Origin: a virus
Length of the DNA: 64,000 nucleotides
Virus record (IMG/VR): IMGVR_UViG_3300042555_002918
Span: 1-64,000 of that record
Direction: 5' to 3' (one strand)
Every line of letters begins with the position of its first letter. Within the stretch, counting starts at the first letter, position 1. Shown piece after piece: positions 41,784 to 49,658 of the stretch. Under the pieces are notes generated by a model. The model had not been told where the DNA came from and did not search any database. It saw nothing but the letters and a program-made list of their open reading frames with translations. The position numbers and the translations under genes were made by a program.

Positions 41784-42224
41784 CTACTTGATCCGCTTGC
41801 ATTTCGACCCACACGCCTTTCGGAGCTTTTTCTCCAAGGTAATACGGGCCTTGTTGTCCGCAGTTGCTGCGTTAAGGTTAGCAGTTGCTGCGTTATAGTT
41901 ACCGGTTAAAGCTTGGTGATCTGCCAGGAGGGAGTTATGAGCCCCCATACAGGCATTAAGGTCTTGGTAATCTGCGTAAAGGATGGCTTCGACGGCTGGA
42001 CCATAGAAAACGCTCATCTCGGTTCGGCCATATTGGTTGTGAGTAAACCAGTTGTAATAGTTGTCCGATGCGACAAAGCACCTCGGAACGTAACCAAAAG
42101 TCTGCCCAAATAAATTCCTTTCCGAATCCGTGATGTAGCACCCAGGAGGGATGCCCTCCGACTGAGCTACGGGAGCCCCTATGACGCAGAAAAGGATTGT
42201 GGCAAGAGTAGTGAGCTTTTTCAT
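41784..42224 (-). CDS. Secreted coiled-coil protein, 146 aa
   Basis: A clear signal peptide (MKKLTTLATILFCVIGAPVAQS) is followed by a domain with paired Cys (CYITDSE, RCFVAS) and aromatic residues, then a C-terminal alanine/asparagine coiled coil (TGNYNAATANLNAATADNKA) and two Cys near the end. Export is predicted; function unknown. AAGGGGG ribosome binding site. Confidence 0.75.
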   Translation of the reverse strand: MKKLTTLATILFCVIGAPVAQSEGIPPGCYITDSERNLFGQTFGYVPRCFVASDNYYNWFTHNQYGRTEMSVFYGPAVEAILYADYQDLNACMGAHNSLLADHQALTGNYNAATANLNAATADNKARITLEKKLRKACGSKCKRIK

Positions 42225-42407
42225 ATTTCCCCCTTAAATGAGCCGGTAGACCTATGGTAGGGCACCCCAACATTTGAAATCAACGGCGTTTGCGCATATT
42301 GTTTGAAGGCTGATCGCTAAGTCATTGAAAGGTAATGTTTGACGATCAAACTTTTTCGTTAGAGTCACTTCGAAACGTATACAATTCCAGGTTTCCCTTA
42401 TTGATAG

Positions 42408-42430
42408 TTTGAAGGCGGACTGCGTATACT
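42408..42430 (+). promoter_or_regulatory. TTTGAAGGCGGAC box with TATACT
   Basis: Box at 42408-42420 followed by TGCG and TATACT (42425-42430), 7 nt before ATG 42438. A variant TTTGAAGGCTGA copy lies at about 42301. Confidence 0.5.
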
Positions 42431-42437
42431 TGACGTT

Positions 42438-43184
42438 ATGACGACACAATGGTTTTTTGCTGACGGAAGAAGCTACGAGGGACAGGCCCCGACGGGTGAC
42501 GCTGCGACGGCTACCATCTCGTACATCGATACATGCCCCCGCTGTAATGGAAGCGGTAGATACCCGTCTATCGCATGGGAGGGGAAATGTTTGAAATGCA
42601 ATACAGCAGGCCGCGTCAAGATTACCGCTAGGATTTTCACCAGCGAAGCACTTTCGCGTTTGCAAGCCTCTAAGCAAAAGCGCCAAGCCGCTAAAGAGGC
42701 AAAGCGTCAGGCAGAGAGAGCCGCAAAGGTAGCTGCACTGGAGGAGACTAAAGCGCAATTCACAGCTCAGAACCCAGGGCTTATTGAGAACTTACGCTCT
42801 CACACGGACTCCTTTGCCACTTCGCTTGTTGAGCAGTTTGACCGAAAAGGTACCCTGACTGCAGCCCAGATAGCTGCGGGACAGCGTAAGATTGATCAGA
42901 TTGCAAATGAGCTTCCAAGCGCTCACCTCGGGACAGTCGGGGAACGCCGAGAGTTTACCCTCACGGTGACTTTTACCAAGCTGTCTGAGGGCCGCTTTTG
43001 TAGTACCTTTATTGCCTTTAAGGACAGCGCAGGAAACCGCGTGACATGGAAGGCTTCCGGCTGCTCAGCCCTCCAGGCGGGTGATGTTGTAACCGGCCTC
43101 GCTACCGTCAAGGAGCACTATGAGTACCAAGGTAAGAAACAGACCGCTATCACACGGGCTCAGTTTAGCCTGAAACGGGAGTAG
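42438..43184 (+). CDS. DnaJ-type zinc finger protein, 248 aa
   Basis: Residues 33-56 have two CxxC pairs (CPRCNGSG and CLKC) as in the DnaJ Cys-rich domain. It continues with a long basic-alanine helix (KQKRQAAKEAKRQAERAAKV) and a beta-rich C-terminal domain (LTVTFTKLSEGRFCSTFIAF, VTWKASGC). There is no J-domain. Likely an RNA- or protein-binding phage factor. Confidence 0.78.
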   Translation: MTTQWFFADGRSYEGQAPTGDAATATISYIDTCPRCNGSGRYPSIAWEGKCLKCNTAGRVKITARIFTSEALSRLQASKQKRQAAKEAKRQAERAAKVAALEETKAQFTAQNPGLIENLRSHTDSFATSLVEQFDRKGTLTAAQIAAGQRKIDQIANELPSAHLGTVGERREFTLTVTFTKLSEGRFCSTFIAFKDSAGNRVTWKASGCSALQAGDVVTGLATVKEHYEYQGKKQTAITRAQFSLKRE

Positions 43185-43209
43185 GCGAGAAATCCGCCGA
43201 GCGCCCTTT

Positions 43210-43467
43210 TTACTCTTCGTCGTCTAGCTTTATGGTATGCACCCCGCGTACTTCTAATATGTCGCGCAAGGTTGTTTCATTTTCGTGCAGGTAATCGCAA
43301 AGCTTTTCAAGAAGCTCTTTCTGCCCCGCCAGGAACGCCTTGTAGAACTCGCCTGTCTTAGATGTGTCCTCGGTAAGCTTGTCGTCTAGCCTAGTCGATG
43401 TCTCATCGACCCAAAACCAAAGGTTTTCGGCGCTTGTGTACTTGTGCTCTTTCCAGTGTCTACTCAT
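43210..43467 (-). CDS. Hypothetical protein, 85 aa
   Basis: Helical acidic protein (AGQKELLEKLCDYLHENETTLRDIL). It lies 5 nt after the ART-like gene and is probably co-transcribed. Confidence 0.7.
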   Translation of the reverse strand: MSRHWKEHKYTSAENLWFWVDETSTRLDDKLTEDTSKTGEFYKAFLAGQKELLEKLCDYLHENETTLRDILEVRGVHTIKLDDEE

Positions 43468-43472
43468 GACAA

Positions 43473-43991
43473 TCAGTCCTCATCCTTTGGGTCATACCCC
43501 CACTCGTGAATGGAGTCCCCGTTCGTGAAAACGTGCTTCGCTGGAACTCTCATACTGGCGACTTTGTAATCTCCGTTTAGAGCGCCTTCCCCATGGTCGT
43601 GTGCGTACTCTTTCGAAATAGTGACCCAATCTCCCTTTTGAATCATGTGATGGAGGGGAGACTTGCCGCTCTTCTTAGCTTCCTTGAAAGCGTTTTTATA
43701 GACGTCTGTCGGGATAGCCCGGTGAATCCACACCTTGTCGTCTGGCTTATGTCTCATAGTAGTCACTTTAAAATGAGACTTTGAGTCATACCCATTTCCG
43801 TAATCTGAATAGTACCTAAAGCCTTTATGGGAGTAGAAATCATCCGGGTATGTGCCCTTAGCCGTAACATCGTGCAGGGGTGAGCCATCGGTAGAGTCAG
43901 GTGCGGTATGCTCCCCTCGGTACTCCTTTTCGTTAAGGAATGACCGGATCGCCTCGGCGATAATGTCAGTTTCGGTTCTCTTCTTAGCCAC
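43473..43991 (-). CDS. Probable ADP-ribosyltransferase fold with internal-protein tag
   Basis: Translation starts at GTG. The tag KKRTETDIIAEAIRSFLNE carries I-I-A-E. The body shows R-S-E-type ART features: VWIHRAIP (Arg), GDWVTISKEYAHDHGE (STS-like strand) and DSIHEWGYDP near the end. T4 itself injects the ART Alt, which carries such a tag, so the parallel is strong. The catalytic assignment is by pattern only. Confidence 0.58.
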   Translation of the reverse strand: MAKKRTETDIIAEAIRSFLNEKEYRGEHTAPDSTDGSPLHDVTAKGTYPDDFYSHKGFRYYSDYGNGYDSKSHFKVTTMRHKPDDKVWIHRAIPTDVYKNAFKEAKKSGKSPLHHMIQKGDWVTISKEYAHDHGEGALNGDYKVASMRVPAKHVFTNGDSIHEWGYDPKDED

Positions 43992-43998
43992 AGAGGGC

Positions 43999-44006
43999 TA
44001 TTTATA
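43999..44006 (-). promoter_or_regulatory. Late promoter TATAAATA, 7 nt before GTG 43991
   Basis: Perfect consensus. CCCTCT lies between it and the start; no ribosome binding site. Confidence 0.8.
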
Positions 44007-44022
44007 GAGAGCCGATTCTCAT

Positions 44023-44220
44023 CTATTCCTGAACAGCCGGAGGACTAGGTAACTCCATCCAGAAATCGACCCATGAGAGCTCAGACCCAAGGGCTGAGTA
44101 CTTAAAAGCTCCCCCCACAAAGCACACGATCTGAAAGTTCTCCCCAAAGGCTACAAGGTAAGTGCCCCCTTCGGTGGGGTGCGTAGCCCGGTCATCTTTA
44201 TCGAATTTGTTCCAGTTCAT
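44023..44220 (-). CDS. DUF551-like small protein, 65 aa
   Basis: The pattern GGTYLVAFGENFQIVCFVGG and SWVDFWMELPSPP matches the DUF551 layout (a strand pair and W-x-x-[LM]P). Two related genes lie at 54079 and 54390. Ahead of it is a leader hairpin (CTCACAT/ATGTGAG). Function unknown. Confidence 0.7.
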   Translation of the reverse strand: MNWNKFDKDDRATHPTEGGTYLVAFGENFQIVCFVGGAFKYSALGSELSWVDFWMELPSPPAVQE

Positions 44221-44261
44221 ACACCCTCACATGGCCTTGGGAATAAGGTCCTATGTGAGTG

Positions 44262-44296
44262 AGTGTACCTGAGATAGTGACCCGTCGAGCATTACC
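44262..44296 (-). promoter_or_regulatory. GGTAATGCTC-N19-TACACT promoter
   Basis: Box 44296-44287, -10 44267-44262, +1 near 44255. The 35-nt leader folds into CTCACAT...ATGTGAG, then GAGGGTGT and ATG. Confidence 0.75.
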
Positions 44297-44522
44297 CCTT
44301 TGCTAACTGACGCAAGGCTTCACTCTTTGAAAACTCATTAAAACTGTCCCAGTCCTCTCTCAAATAAGTGAGAACGTGGCTTAGGACCTTGGCGTCCTCT
44401 GCTCCGACCACTAGGGAGTGACCTTTGAGTGCCCCACCCTTAGCCACAATCGATTTAATTGATTCGGTGATGTCAGTCAGTACATCATGAACAGTCTCTG
44501 CCGATGGTACGCCAGTCTTCAT
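44292..44522 (-). CDS. Hypothetical protein, 76 aa
   Basis: Start at ATG 44522, with GAGG about 8 nt upstream. A helical protein (TVHDVLTDITESIKSIVAKG, DAKVLSHVLTYLRED) without recognised family. Its stop region overlaps the promoter of the next gene. Confidence 0.65.
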   Translation of the reverse strand: MKTGVPSAETVHDVLTDITESIKSIVAKGGALKGHSLVVGAEDAKVLSHVLTYLREDWDSFNEFSKSEALRQLAKG

Positions 44523-44603
44523 CTCCAATCCTCATAAAGGTAAATCGCCCGAGGGTAGAGTATGAAATGTGAACAATCGGGGAACATTCCCCTATCGAGT
44601 AAA

Positions 44604-45212
44604 TTATTTGGGGAAATATATCCCGATGCCTTCAGCGATGATGTCCTGTTCCGACACGCTGTCTATGGTGAGGCTCTCGTTAACATTGCCCGAGCGAGCG
44701 TTTATCTTATTTAAAAGATTCTTAGCTGCGCCTAAAAGCTTTGGATGAGCTTTATCAAGAATTTGCAACGTCTCCCCTTTCTCTTTGAAATACGTCTTAG
44801 AGAACTTAGGGTCGTGCTTTGCAATAGAATGACTGTTCGAGATAAGGTCCGCAGCTTTCACTGTATGAGCGATGTGACTCCCAGACTTTATCTTGTCATT
44901 ATAGGCGGCTTTCCGCGTTGCCCTATTTCCATCTACCCCAGGCTTACCCCTGTCCGTTAAGGTTTCAACATCGTCCGCAACTCGCTTCCCGAAATGATGA
45001 TGAATCTCATCATAGGTCGTAGGGGTGTCTTCTAAGGTATCATGGAGCCATGCTACGGCCTTGGCGTGCTCAGTTTCCTGTGGAGTATCCGCCATGGACA
45101 TTGCAGCAACGTCCCGTAGGTGATGCCAGTAGGGTTCCCCGGTGTACTTTCTCTTTTGTTCCCCGTGACGCTCGATAGCAAACTGACGGGCTCTTTTTAC
45201 CAAGTCTGACAT
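44604..45212 (-). CDS. SpoT/MESH1-type HD hydrolase with C-terminal internal-protein tag
   Basis: The 202-residue protein has H31, H57-D58 (AWLHDTLEDT) and E61-D62, followed by TTYDEIHHHFGKRVADDVETLT and a later KAADLISN (D122). This is the metal-binding pattern of the ppGpp hydrolase domain of SpoT/RSH proteins; no synthetase domain is present. The C-terminus SVSEQDIIAEGIGIYFPK is the same tag found at the N-termini of neighbours. The substrate is inferred to be (p)ppGpp or a related nucleotide. Confidence 0.78.
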   Translation of the reverse strand: MSDLVKRARQFAIERHGEQKRKYTGEPYWHHLRDVAAMSMADTPQETEHAKAVAWLHDTLEDTPTTYDEIHHHFGKRVADDVETLTDRGKPGVDGNRATRKAAYNDKIKSGSHIAHTVKAADLISNSHSIAKHDPKFSKTYFKEKGETLQILDKAHPKLLGAAKNLLNKINARSGNVNESLTIDSVSEQDIIAEGIGIYFPK

Positions 45213-45237
45213 ACACTCTAATCTACTTAGACGAGTG

Positions 45238-45245
45238 TATTTATG
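45238..45245 (-). promoter_or_regulatory. Late promoter CATAAATA
   Basis: 25 nt before the HD hydrolase start, so this gene has a longer leader than its neighbours. Confidence 0.65.
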
Positions 45246-45255
45246 AGGAAGATTT

Positions 45256-45711
45256 CTAATCTTCCCGAGCGGGTACGTGCCTCTTTACAAAGAAGCTATG
45301 CCCTACGTCCTTGGACCCCTCTTCGTCTTTTTCAATATCCGGAACGTGGCTTTTGTGAATCCTCACCACTGCTACCGGTGGAGGGTCATCGTGAGAGTGA
45401 AACAGGTGGTCTTCGACCTTATCGGCCCAGGCCTTCGCCGAGGAGCGACTAGAGAGAAATGCTCTTCCCTTGGAATGAGCCGGATACGCCCCAGCAGTAA
45501 ACATGGACTTTGTGCCAGTTCCGCCCGGCTTTAGCCCATGTTGCACTATGGCCTTTGCCGCCGGTTCACTTGTTGCGTGATACAGGTAGTCATCCTCGTC
45601 ATCGCGGTACTTAAGCGAGTCGTATGGGACAAGCTCAAAGCGGGATTTGGGAGAGGTAGCCTCTGTAAACGTCGATATGGCTTCCGCTAATAGGTCATGG
45701 TCTTTTCCCAT
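45256..45711 (-). CDS. PARP/Tpt1-like ADP-ribosyltransferase fold with tag
   Basis: The tag GKDHDLLAEAISTF ends in L-L-A-E. The body has YLYHATSEPAAKAIVQHGLKPG (the His of H-Y-E-type ART folds), GRAFLSSRSSAKAWADKVE and a C-terminal FFVKRHVP strand. This resembles PARP/Tpt1-like domains used as toxins or RNA 2'-phosphotransferases. Assignment by motif; catalysis not proven. Confidence 0.55.
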   Translation of the reverse strand: MGKDHDLLAEAISTFTEATSPKSRFELVPYDSLKYRDDEDDYLYHATSEPAAKAIVQHGLKPGGTGTKSMFTAGAYPAHSKGRAFLSSRSSAKAWADKVEDHLFHSHDDPPPVAVVRIHKSHVPDIEKDEEGSKDVGHSFFVKRHVPARED

Positions 45712-45717
45712 GAGCCA

Positions 45718-45725
45718 TATTTATG
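45718..45725 (-). promoter_or_regulatory. Late promoter CATAAATA, 6 nt before ATG 45711
   Basis: Spacing predicts a leaderless transcript. Confidence 0.7.
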
Positions 45726-45782
45726 ACCGGCGGAAAGAGTACTGGGTCGGCTGAGTACTAAGGTTTTACAAGACGGAGTAAC

Positions 45783-45873
45783 GAAAAAGCCAGCCGCCCT
45801 CCCCTCTGACACCGTTCTGCTTCGAGGTGGAGTGCGTGGCAGGAAACGGTAAAAACACCCCCTAGCGGCTGAC
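45783..45873 (-). ncRNA. Candidate small RNA from a late promoter, ending in a terminator
   Basis: The 302-nt gap 45712-46013 holds no gene. Its minus strand reads GATAAATA, then a predicted +1 near 45873, CAGCCGC (45871-45865) pairing perfectly with GCGGCTG (45797-45791), and GC plus five T at the end. Inside, ACCGTT pairs with AACGGT (45850-45845 with 45816-45811). This gives an RNA of about 90 nt with a closed structure and an intrinsic terminator. Confidence 0.5.
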
Positions 45874-45879
45874 TGCAGG

Positions 45880-45887
45880 TATTTATC
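45880..45887 (-). promoter_or_regulatory. Late promoter GATAAATA of the candidate small RNA
   Basis: Not near any start codon; it directs transcription into the non-coding gap. Confidence 0.5.
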
Positions 45888-45962
45888 ACCTACGAAATAC
45901 TGGGAATGTGAGGGGAAAGGTCAACTTTTGTAGAAAAGTAGTGTCTAAGCTGTTAAGCTATG

Positions 45963-45990
45963 TTTGAAGGCGGACGATAGGCTCTATGTA
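45963..45990 (+). promoter_or_regulatory. TTTGAAGGCGGAC box with TATGTA
   Basis: TTTGAA (45963-45968) and TATGTA (45985-45990), 16 nt apart, before the plus-strand gene cluster at 46014-48006. Confidence 0.5.
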
Positions 45991-46013
45991 AGCAGTTTAT
46001 AGCGAGGTTCACT

Positions 46014-46283
46014 ATGGCAAAGCAAGTTTACGCACGAGCGACACAGACTGGGAAGCTCTTCCTTGAGCTTGCAACCGTACACTCAAACGAAACGAGCTTT
46101 AAAGAGACCGCTACCTACCTAGGCGACTATGGCTACGTGATTAACCTTAAACGCGGCATGGACAAGATTCAAACCATCCGCTGCAAGCGCCTTAAGGCCT
46201 TCATCTCAGAGGTCGAAGGGGCCGCAAAGGAGCGCTTTGGGTCTCACTATCGGATTCGCGAATTTGTCCTTATTGGCCACTAA
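46014..46283 (+). CDS. Hypothetical protein, 89 aa
   Basis: First gene of a short plus-strand cluster; GCGAGG precedes the ATG. Basic alpha/beta protein (LGDYGYVINLKRGMDKIQTI). Function unknown. Confidence 0.7.
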   Translation: MAKQVYARATQTGKLFLELATVHSNETSFKETATYLGDYGYVINLKRGMDKIQTIRCKRLKAFISEVEGAAKERFGSHYRIREFVLIGH

Positions 46284-46319
46284 CCCCCTTTCTCACGTCT
46301 AGCTTTTAAGAGGTACACC

Positions 46320-46856
46320 ATGGCAACGAACACTCCTTGGGGCAAATCACAAAATTCAACTCAGTTCGCTCGTGGGCTCACCTTCCATACGACCGCCGGG
46401 CACGGTGGGTTCTTGGTTAGTAAGGGCTACGCTGAAAAGCACCTTACCCCAAGTGCCCTTAAACGAGCCGAGGTCTGGGGCGGCTACTATGCCTTCGAGG
46501 AAGATTGCGCCGCTGCAATCGTCGAATTTGAACTCCCCTACACTCGTGTCCTCTACACGAACTTCCAGGAGGTCACCGACGAAAAGGTCTTTAAGACCCT
46601 CTCGCGCTGGTACCCCGACTATCTCATCGAGCGTGGGTTCTCCCCGGAAGCCTCCCTCTACGCTCAGTGGCTTGTCTCTAAAGAAGACCAGAGGCTTAGG
46701 GCTGAGCGCTCCCCGGATCTGATTGTCTGTGCCGAAGGCGTTGATTCCAACACTGTCCGGGTCACAACGGCAGACCGCAAGGAGCACCTGGTTACCTATG
46801 AATCATACCAGCGCCGCGAAGGCCTAAACCTTCTTTCAAAGTGTGTATTAGCCTAA
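46320..46856 (+). CDS. DUF7007-like protein, 178 aa
   Basis: The pattern TPWGKSQNSTQFARGLTFHTTAGHGGFLVSKGYA then VWGGYYAFEEDCAAAIVEFEL matches the DUF7007 domain of phage and plasmid proteins (TPWG, T-x-x-HGG, EED). Function unknown. Confidence 0.7.
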   Translation: MATNTPWGKSQNSTQFARGLTFHTTAGHGGFLVSKGYAEKHLTPSALKRAEVWGGYYAFEEDCAAAIVEFELPYTRVLYTNFQEVTDEKVFKTLSRWYPDYLIERGFSPEASLYAQWLVSKEDQRLRAERSPDLIVCAEGVDSNTVRVTTADRKEHLVTYESYQRREGLNLLSKCVLA

Positions 46857-46868
46857 AGGGAGATGAAT

Positions 46869-47156
46869 ATGAGTAAGTACATAAACGTTCACGTTAATAG
46901 CACCCTCTTCCTTGACGCTAAGCACGCTGGGCGAATCGACCACGTGAAATACCGGGAACTGGATAGGACCCCGAGTGCAGGGAAGGCTTTTCAGTTTAGG
47001 AGCAAAGTGGCTGCTCTCAACTTCATAAATGCCCTTGTCGCCTTTGCCACTGACTACCCTTCGACGGTCACCGACCCCGCCTGTAACGGGCATAGGTGGA
47101 TATACGACTTAGGGAATACCCATGGGTTTAAGATCGACTTTCCGACTCACCGGTAA
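46869..47156 (+). CDS. Hypothetical protein, 95 aa
   Basis: GGGAG is too close to ATG 46863 and 6 nt before ATG 46869, the chosen start. Small alpha/beta protein. Function unknown. Confidence 0.65.
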   Translation: MSKYINVHVNSTLFLDAKHAGRIDHVKYRELDRTPSAGKAFQFRSKVAALNFINALVAFATDYPSTVTDPACNGHRWIYDLGNTHGFKIDFPTHR

Positions 47157-47196
47157 AGAAAGTTGAAAAATTCCAAGATTCCCCTATTCAGCTATG

Positions 47197-47227
47197 TTTG
47201 AAGGCTGACGATACTTATTCTTACAAG
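47197..47227 (+). promoter_or_regulatory. TTTGAAGGCTGAC box with TACAAG
   Basis: TTTGAA (47197-47202), 19 nt, TACAAG (47222-47227), then AAGGAG and ATG 47248. Confidence 0.5.
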
Positions 47228-47247
47228 GGCAAAGGATAAGGAGCACT

Positions 47248-47742
47248 ATGTACCAGTACAAAATCCGAGGTATCAGCGACGACCAGACAGAGTGCGATTG
47301 CTGTGGGCGCAAGGGCCTTAAGCGCACGGTCGCTCTTGAAGTGTTCAAAGATGGGGAGTCGCTCCTGGAAGTTACTCGCGTAGGGGTCGACTGCGCAAGT
47401 GTGCTTTTGTCCAGGTCAGGAAAGCCCAAGTCGGCCCGTGCCATTAAGGCTGAAGCGGAGGCCTTAAAGTCCCACGAGGAGCGCCAAAAGGAGATGCTTG
47501 AGCAGGGCTACCAATGGAAGCTCCAGAACAGGATCTCGTCCGATAAGGGCCAGGCGAACCTCTCCTACCATCGCCAATGGAAGACTCCCGATTACCGTAA
47601 CGCCGACACGGGCGTACTGCTTACGGACGGTGTGTCCTATGCACGAATCCCAAGTGACTCGACTCCAGTTCAACCGGAGAGCCCTGAAGGGAGATTCATA
47701 CGGGAGCTTTCAGCTAGGGGCTTTGCTCCGGTAGAGGGATAA
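47248..47742 (+). CDS. Zinc finger-like phage protein, 164 aa
   Basis: Begins YQYKIRGISDDQTECDCCGRKGLKRTV, a CxCC-type metal site, with VGVDCASVLL completing a possible zinc knuckle. The rest is charged and helical (KAEAEALKSHEERQKEMLEQ). AAGGAG precedes the ATG. Function unknown. Confidence 0.7.
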   Translation: MYQYKIRGISDDQTECDCCGRKGLKRTVALEVFKDGESLLEVTRVGVDCASVLLSRSGKPKSARAIKAEAEALKSHEERQKEMLEQGYQWKLQNRISSDKGQANLSYHRQWKTPDYRNADTGVLLTDGVSYARIPSDSTPVQPESPEGRFIRELSARGFAPVEG

Positions 47743-47760
47743 CAACAAAAGGAGATATGT

Positions 47761-48006
47761 ATGACAGTTGAACGACTTGTGCTCTCGCTCGATATCCCAG
47801 TGCGCCTTCAGATAGTAGCCTGGGTCACTATCACTGAGGCTCAAGCGTACATTAAAGCATGTAAGACTGAAGCCCCAGAGCTCCCAACGGAAAGGGCAGC
47901 ATACGACTTTTTAAAGATCATAAGCGCCCTCTCCATGCCAAGTGAGGATTACCGAAAGGTGAAAGACTTTCTATTTGCCGATAGTGAATTACTCGCCGAT
48001 GCGTGA
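47761..48006 (+). CDS. Hypothetical protein, 81 aa
   Basis: AAAGGAG precedes the ATG at good distance. Helical, no recognised family. Last gene of the cluster. Confidence 0.65.
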   Translation: MTVERLVLSLDIPVRLQIVAWVTITEAQAYIKACKTEAPELPTERAAYDFLKIISALSMPSEDYRKVKDFLFADSELLADA

Positions 48007-48011
48007 CGGGG

Positions 48012-49472
48012 TTACTTCTTAGCTCTCTGCCCAGTGGAGATGCCGCGAAATGCGGCATAGGCCCTATTGGAGAGGCGTGCATGACGGGACCTCTTATCCC
48101 CAAGCTCATGGTATCGTGTGTACTCGGGCGTCCCTGGCTTTGCGCCATCGAGCTTGTCCATTTCCCGACCGAGTGAATCGGCTATCTCACTGTGTCGCTG
48201 ATGGACGCTGTAGAGCTTATCCCTAAGGCCGCTTGCCGAACCTGGGTCAGCCGTACCTATTGATTTCCCCGTCGTATAAGAGGGGTGTGAGAGAAAAGAG
48301 GAGTTTCCGTACCAGGCTTCTTTAAGAGCGCCCTTATCGGTTAGGAACTTCTCAACTCGCGTGAGGTGTTGAGAAACGTGACGCCGTCCAGTGCGCTTAT
48401 CCTTGATGGTGTATTTGAAATCTTTGCCTGGATCGGCTTTGGGTCTGGCCTCAATTTCATAATCGGGATGGTCAAATCGGTACACGCCACTAAGTCCATC
48501 TTTTGTCTGGGCTGGGATCTGTTCCGAAAAGCCTAACTTTTTAAGCCGTGCTTTGTAGTTTTCCTCGATGAGGGACTCGGTACCTTCGGAGACGGTACCC
48601 TTAGCGTGCTTTTTCACAAGGTCAGATGCCCACGAGACAACCTTCTTGGGAAAGAACTCGGGGTTATCAAATCCGACTCGGTCAGTGTGGGAGTAATGGA
48701 CGGGATAGTCCGATCTCCAATCGTCCGAGAGGTGATAGAAGGAGTGGTTATCCTTAAGCCGGGTCACGTGAGAGAGGGTGTGCTTACCCTTAGTGCCAAG
48801 CTTTACCTTTTTGAAATCCTTAGACGGAAAAGGCTCATGCTCGGATTCCGCAGCCTCACTCAGGCCGCCGTATTGGCTTGCAGCCCGCTTGGCCTTTTCG
48901 ATCTGGTCTTGGGCTTTCTCCTCTGCGTCCTGGTGAGGTCTAACTGAGGCATAACGACTGAGGTTATGTTTGAATTTTTTGAATTGCTTATCAAACTCTT
49001 CCTCATTACCCGCTTCCTTTGCGCGACCGCCCTTGAGCATGTTTTTCATGCTGTTTCTCATGGTCTTTTGCATGATTCGGTTTAACTTGGTGATCTTTGA
49101 GTCACCGATCTGCTCTTGAAGGTGAGTATCGATAGCTTCAGTGATAATGTCACCTTCGCTCTTCTTCGTAGGCACAGAAACGCCCTCTTCAATCTTGTGA
49201 AACTTCTTAACAGCCGCTACGGCCTCGTCATGTGTGTTAAATTCGCCCAGGCGACGGGTAACATAGTGTGAGATGCCATGTTTGCCTTTTCGCTTAGAGA
49301 CGGCGTAGGCATGGTGGCCCTCTCCCTTGTCGGCCATGGTGGTGACATCCACTCGTGGGATGACGTCAACGTGTCCTACAAGGTCCCCGGCCTCTTTCCC
49401 CTTCATGAGAATGGTACGATTGCCGTGAGCTTTGATCTGATTGATGCCCTCTGCGAGTGTCTGCTTTGCCAT
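48012..49472 (-). CDS. Multi-module internal protein, possible polyprotein
   Basis: The 486-residue protein contains several x-x-E sites that fit gp21-type cleavage: QTLAE (4-8), GDIITE (107-112), YGGLSE (~201-206), SLIEE and GALKE. Residues 1-100 resemble the product at 50796 (T-x-DEA-x-AA pattern). Residues 103-210 (KKSEGDIITEAIDTHLQEQI, GDSKITKLNRI, QYGGLSEA) resemble the first 110 residues of the product at 52525. It looks like several tagged proteins joined in one chain. No enzyme domain recognised. Confidence 0.7.
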   Translation of the reverse strand: MAKQTLAEGINQIKAHGNRTILMKGKEAGDLVGHVDVIPRVDVTTMADKGEGHHAYAVSKRKGKHGISHYVTRRLGEFNTHDEAVAAVKKFHKIEEGVSVPTKKSEGDIITEAIDTHLQEQIGDSKITKLNRIMQKTMRNSMKNMLKGGRAKEAGNEEEFDKQFKKFKHNLSRYASVRPHQDAEEKAQDQIEKAKRAASQYGGLSEAAESEHEPFPSKDFKKVKLGTKGKHTLSHVTRLKDNHSFYHLSDDWRSDYPVHYSHTDRVGFDNPEFFPKKVVSWASDLVKKHAKGTVSEGTESLIEENYKARLKKLGFSEQIPAQTKDGLSGVYRFDHPDYEIEARPKADPGKDFKYTIKDKRTGRRHVSQHLTRVEKFLTDKGALKEAWYGNSSFLSHPSYTTGKSIGTADPGSASGLRDKLYSVHQRHSEIADSLGREMDKLDGAKPGTPEYTRYHELGDKRSRHARLSNRAYAAFRGISTGQRAKK

Positions 49473-49479
49473 AGAGGTC

Positions 49480-49487
49480 TATTTATA
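49480..49487 (-). promoter_or_regulatory. Late promoter TATAAATA, 7 nt before ATG 49472
   Basis: Perfect consensus; GACCTCT lies between it and the ATG, identical to the gene at 54033. Confidence 0.82.
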
Positions 49488-49620
49488 AAGCCCTCTTTGC
49501 CCTGAGCGACCTTTGCAATTTGACGTTTAGCAAATGTACCCACTGTCCCCCTTTGGGTGCATTTGCTCAGTGTGTACGACTAGCGAGAGCGCTCTTTCCC
49601 TACGGAGATCTGTGATTTAC

Positions 49621-49639
49621 GGAATGTAGAAAAGGTCAA
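49621..49639. repeat. 19-bp direct repeat, left copy, flanking the methyltransferase
   Basis: GGAATGTAGAAAAGGTCAA recurs exactly at 50741-50759 in the same orientation. Confidence 0.85.
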
Positions 49640-49658
49640 ATTGGAGGGATCACTAAAG

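Noticed and set aside
42252-42758. Minus-strand frame opposite the DnaJ-type zinc finger gene
   Set aside because: The plus strand has a clear CxxCxGxG motif and promoter box; the antisense frame is Cys/Leu-rich without motif.
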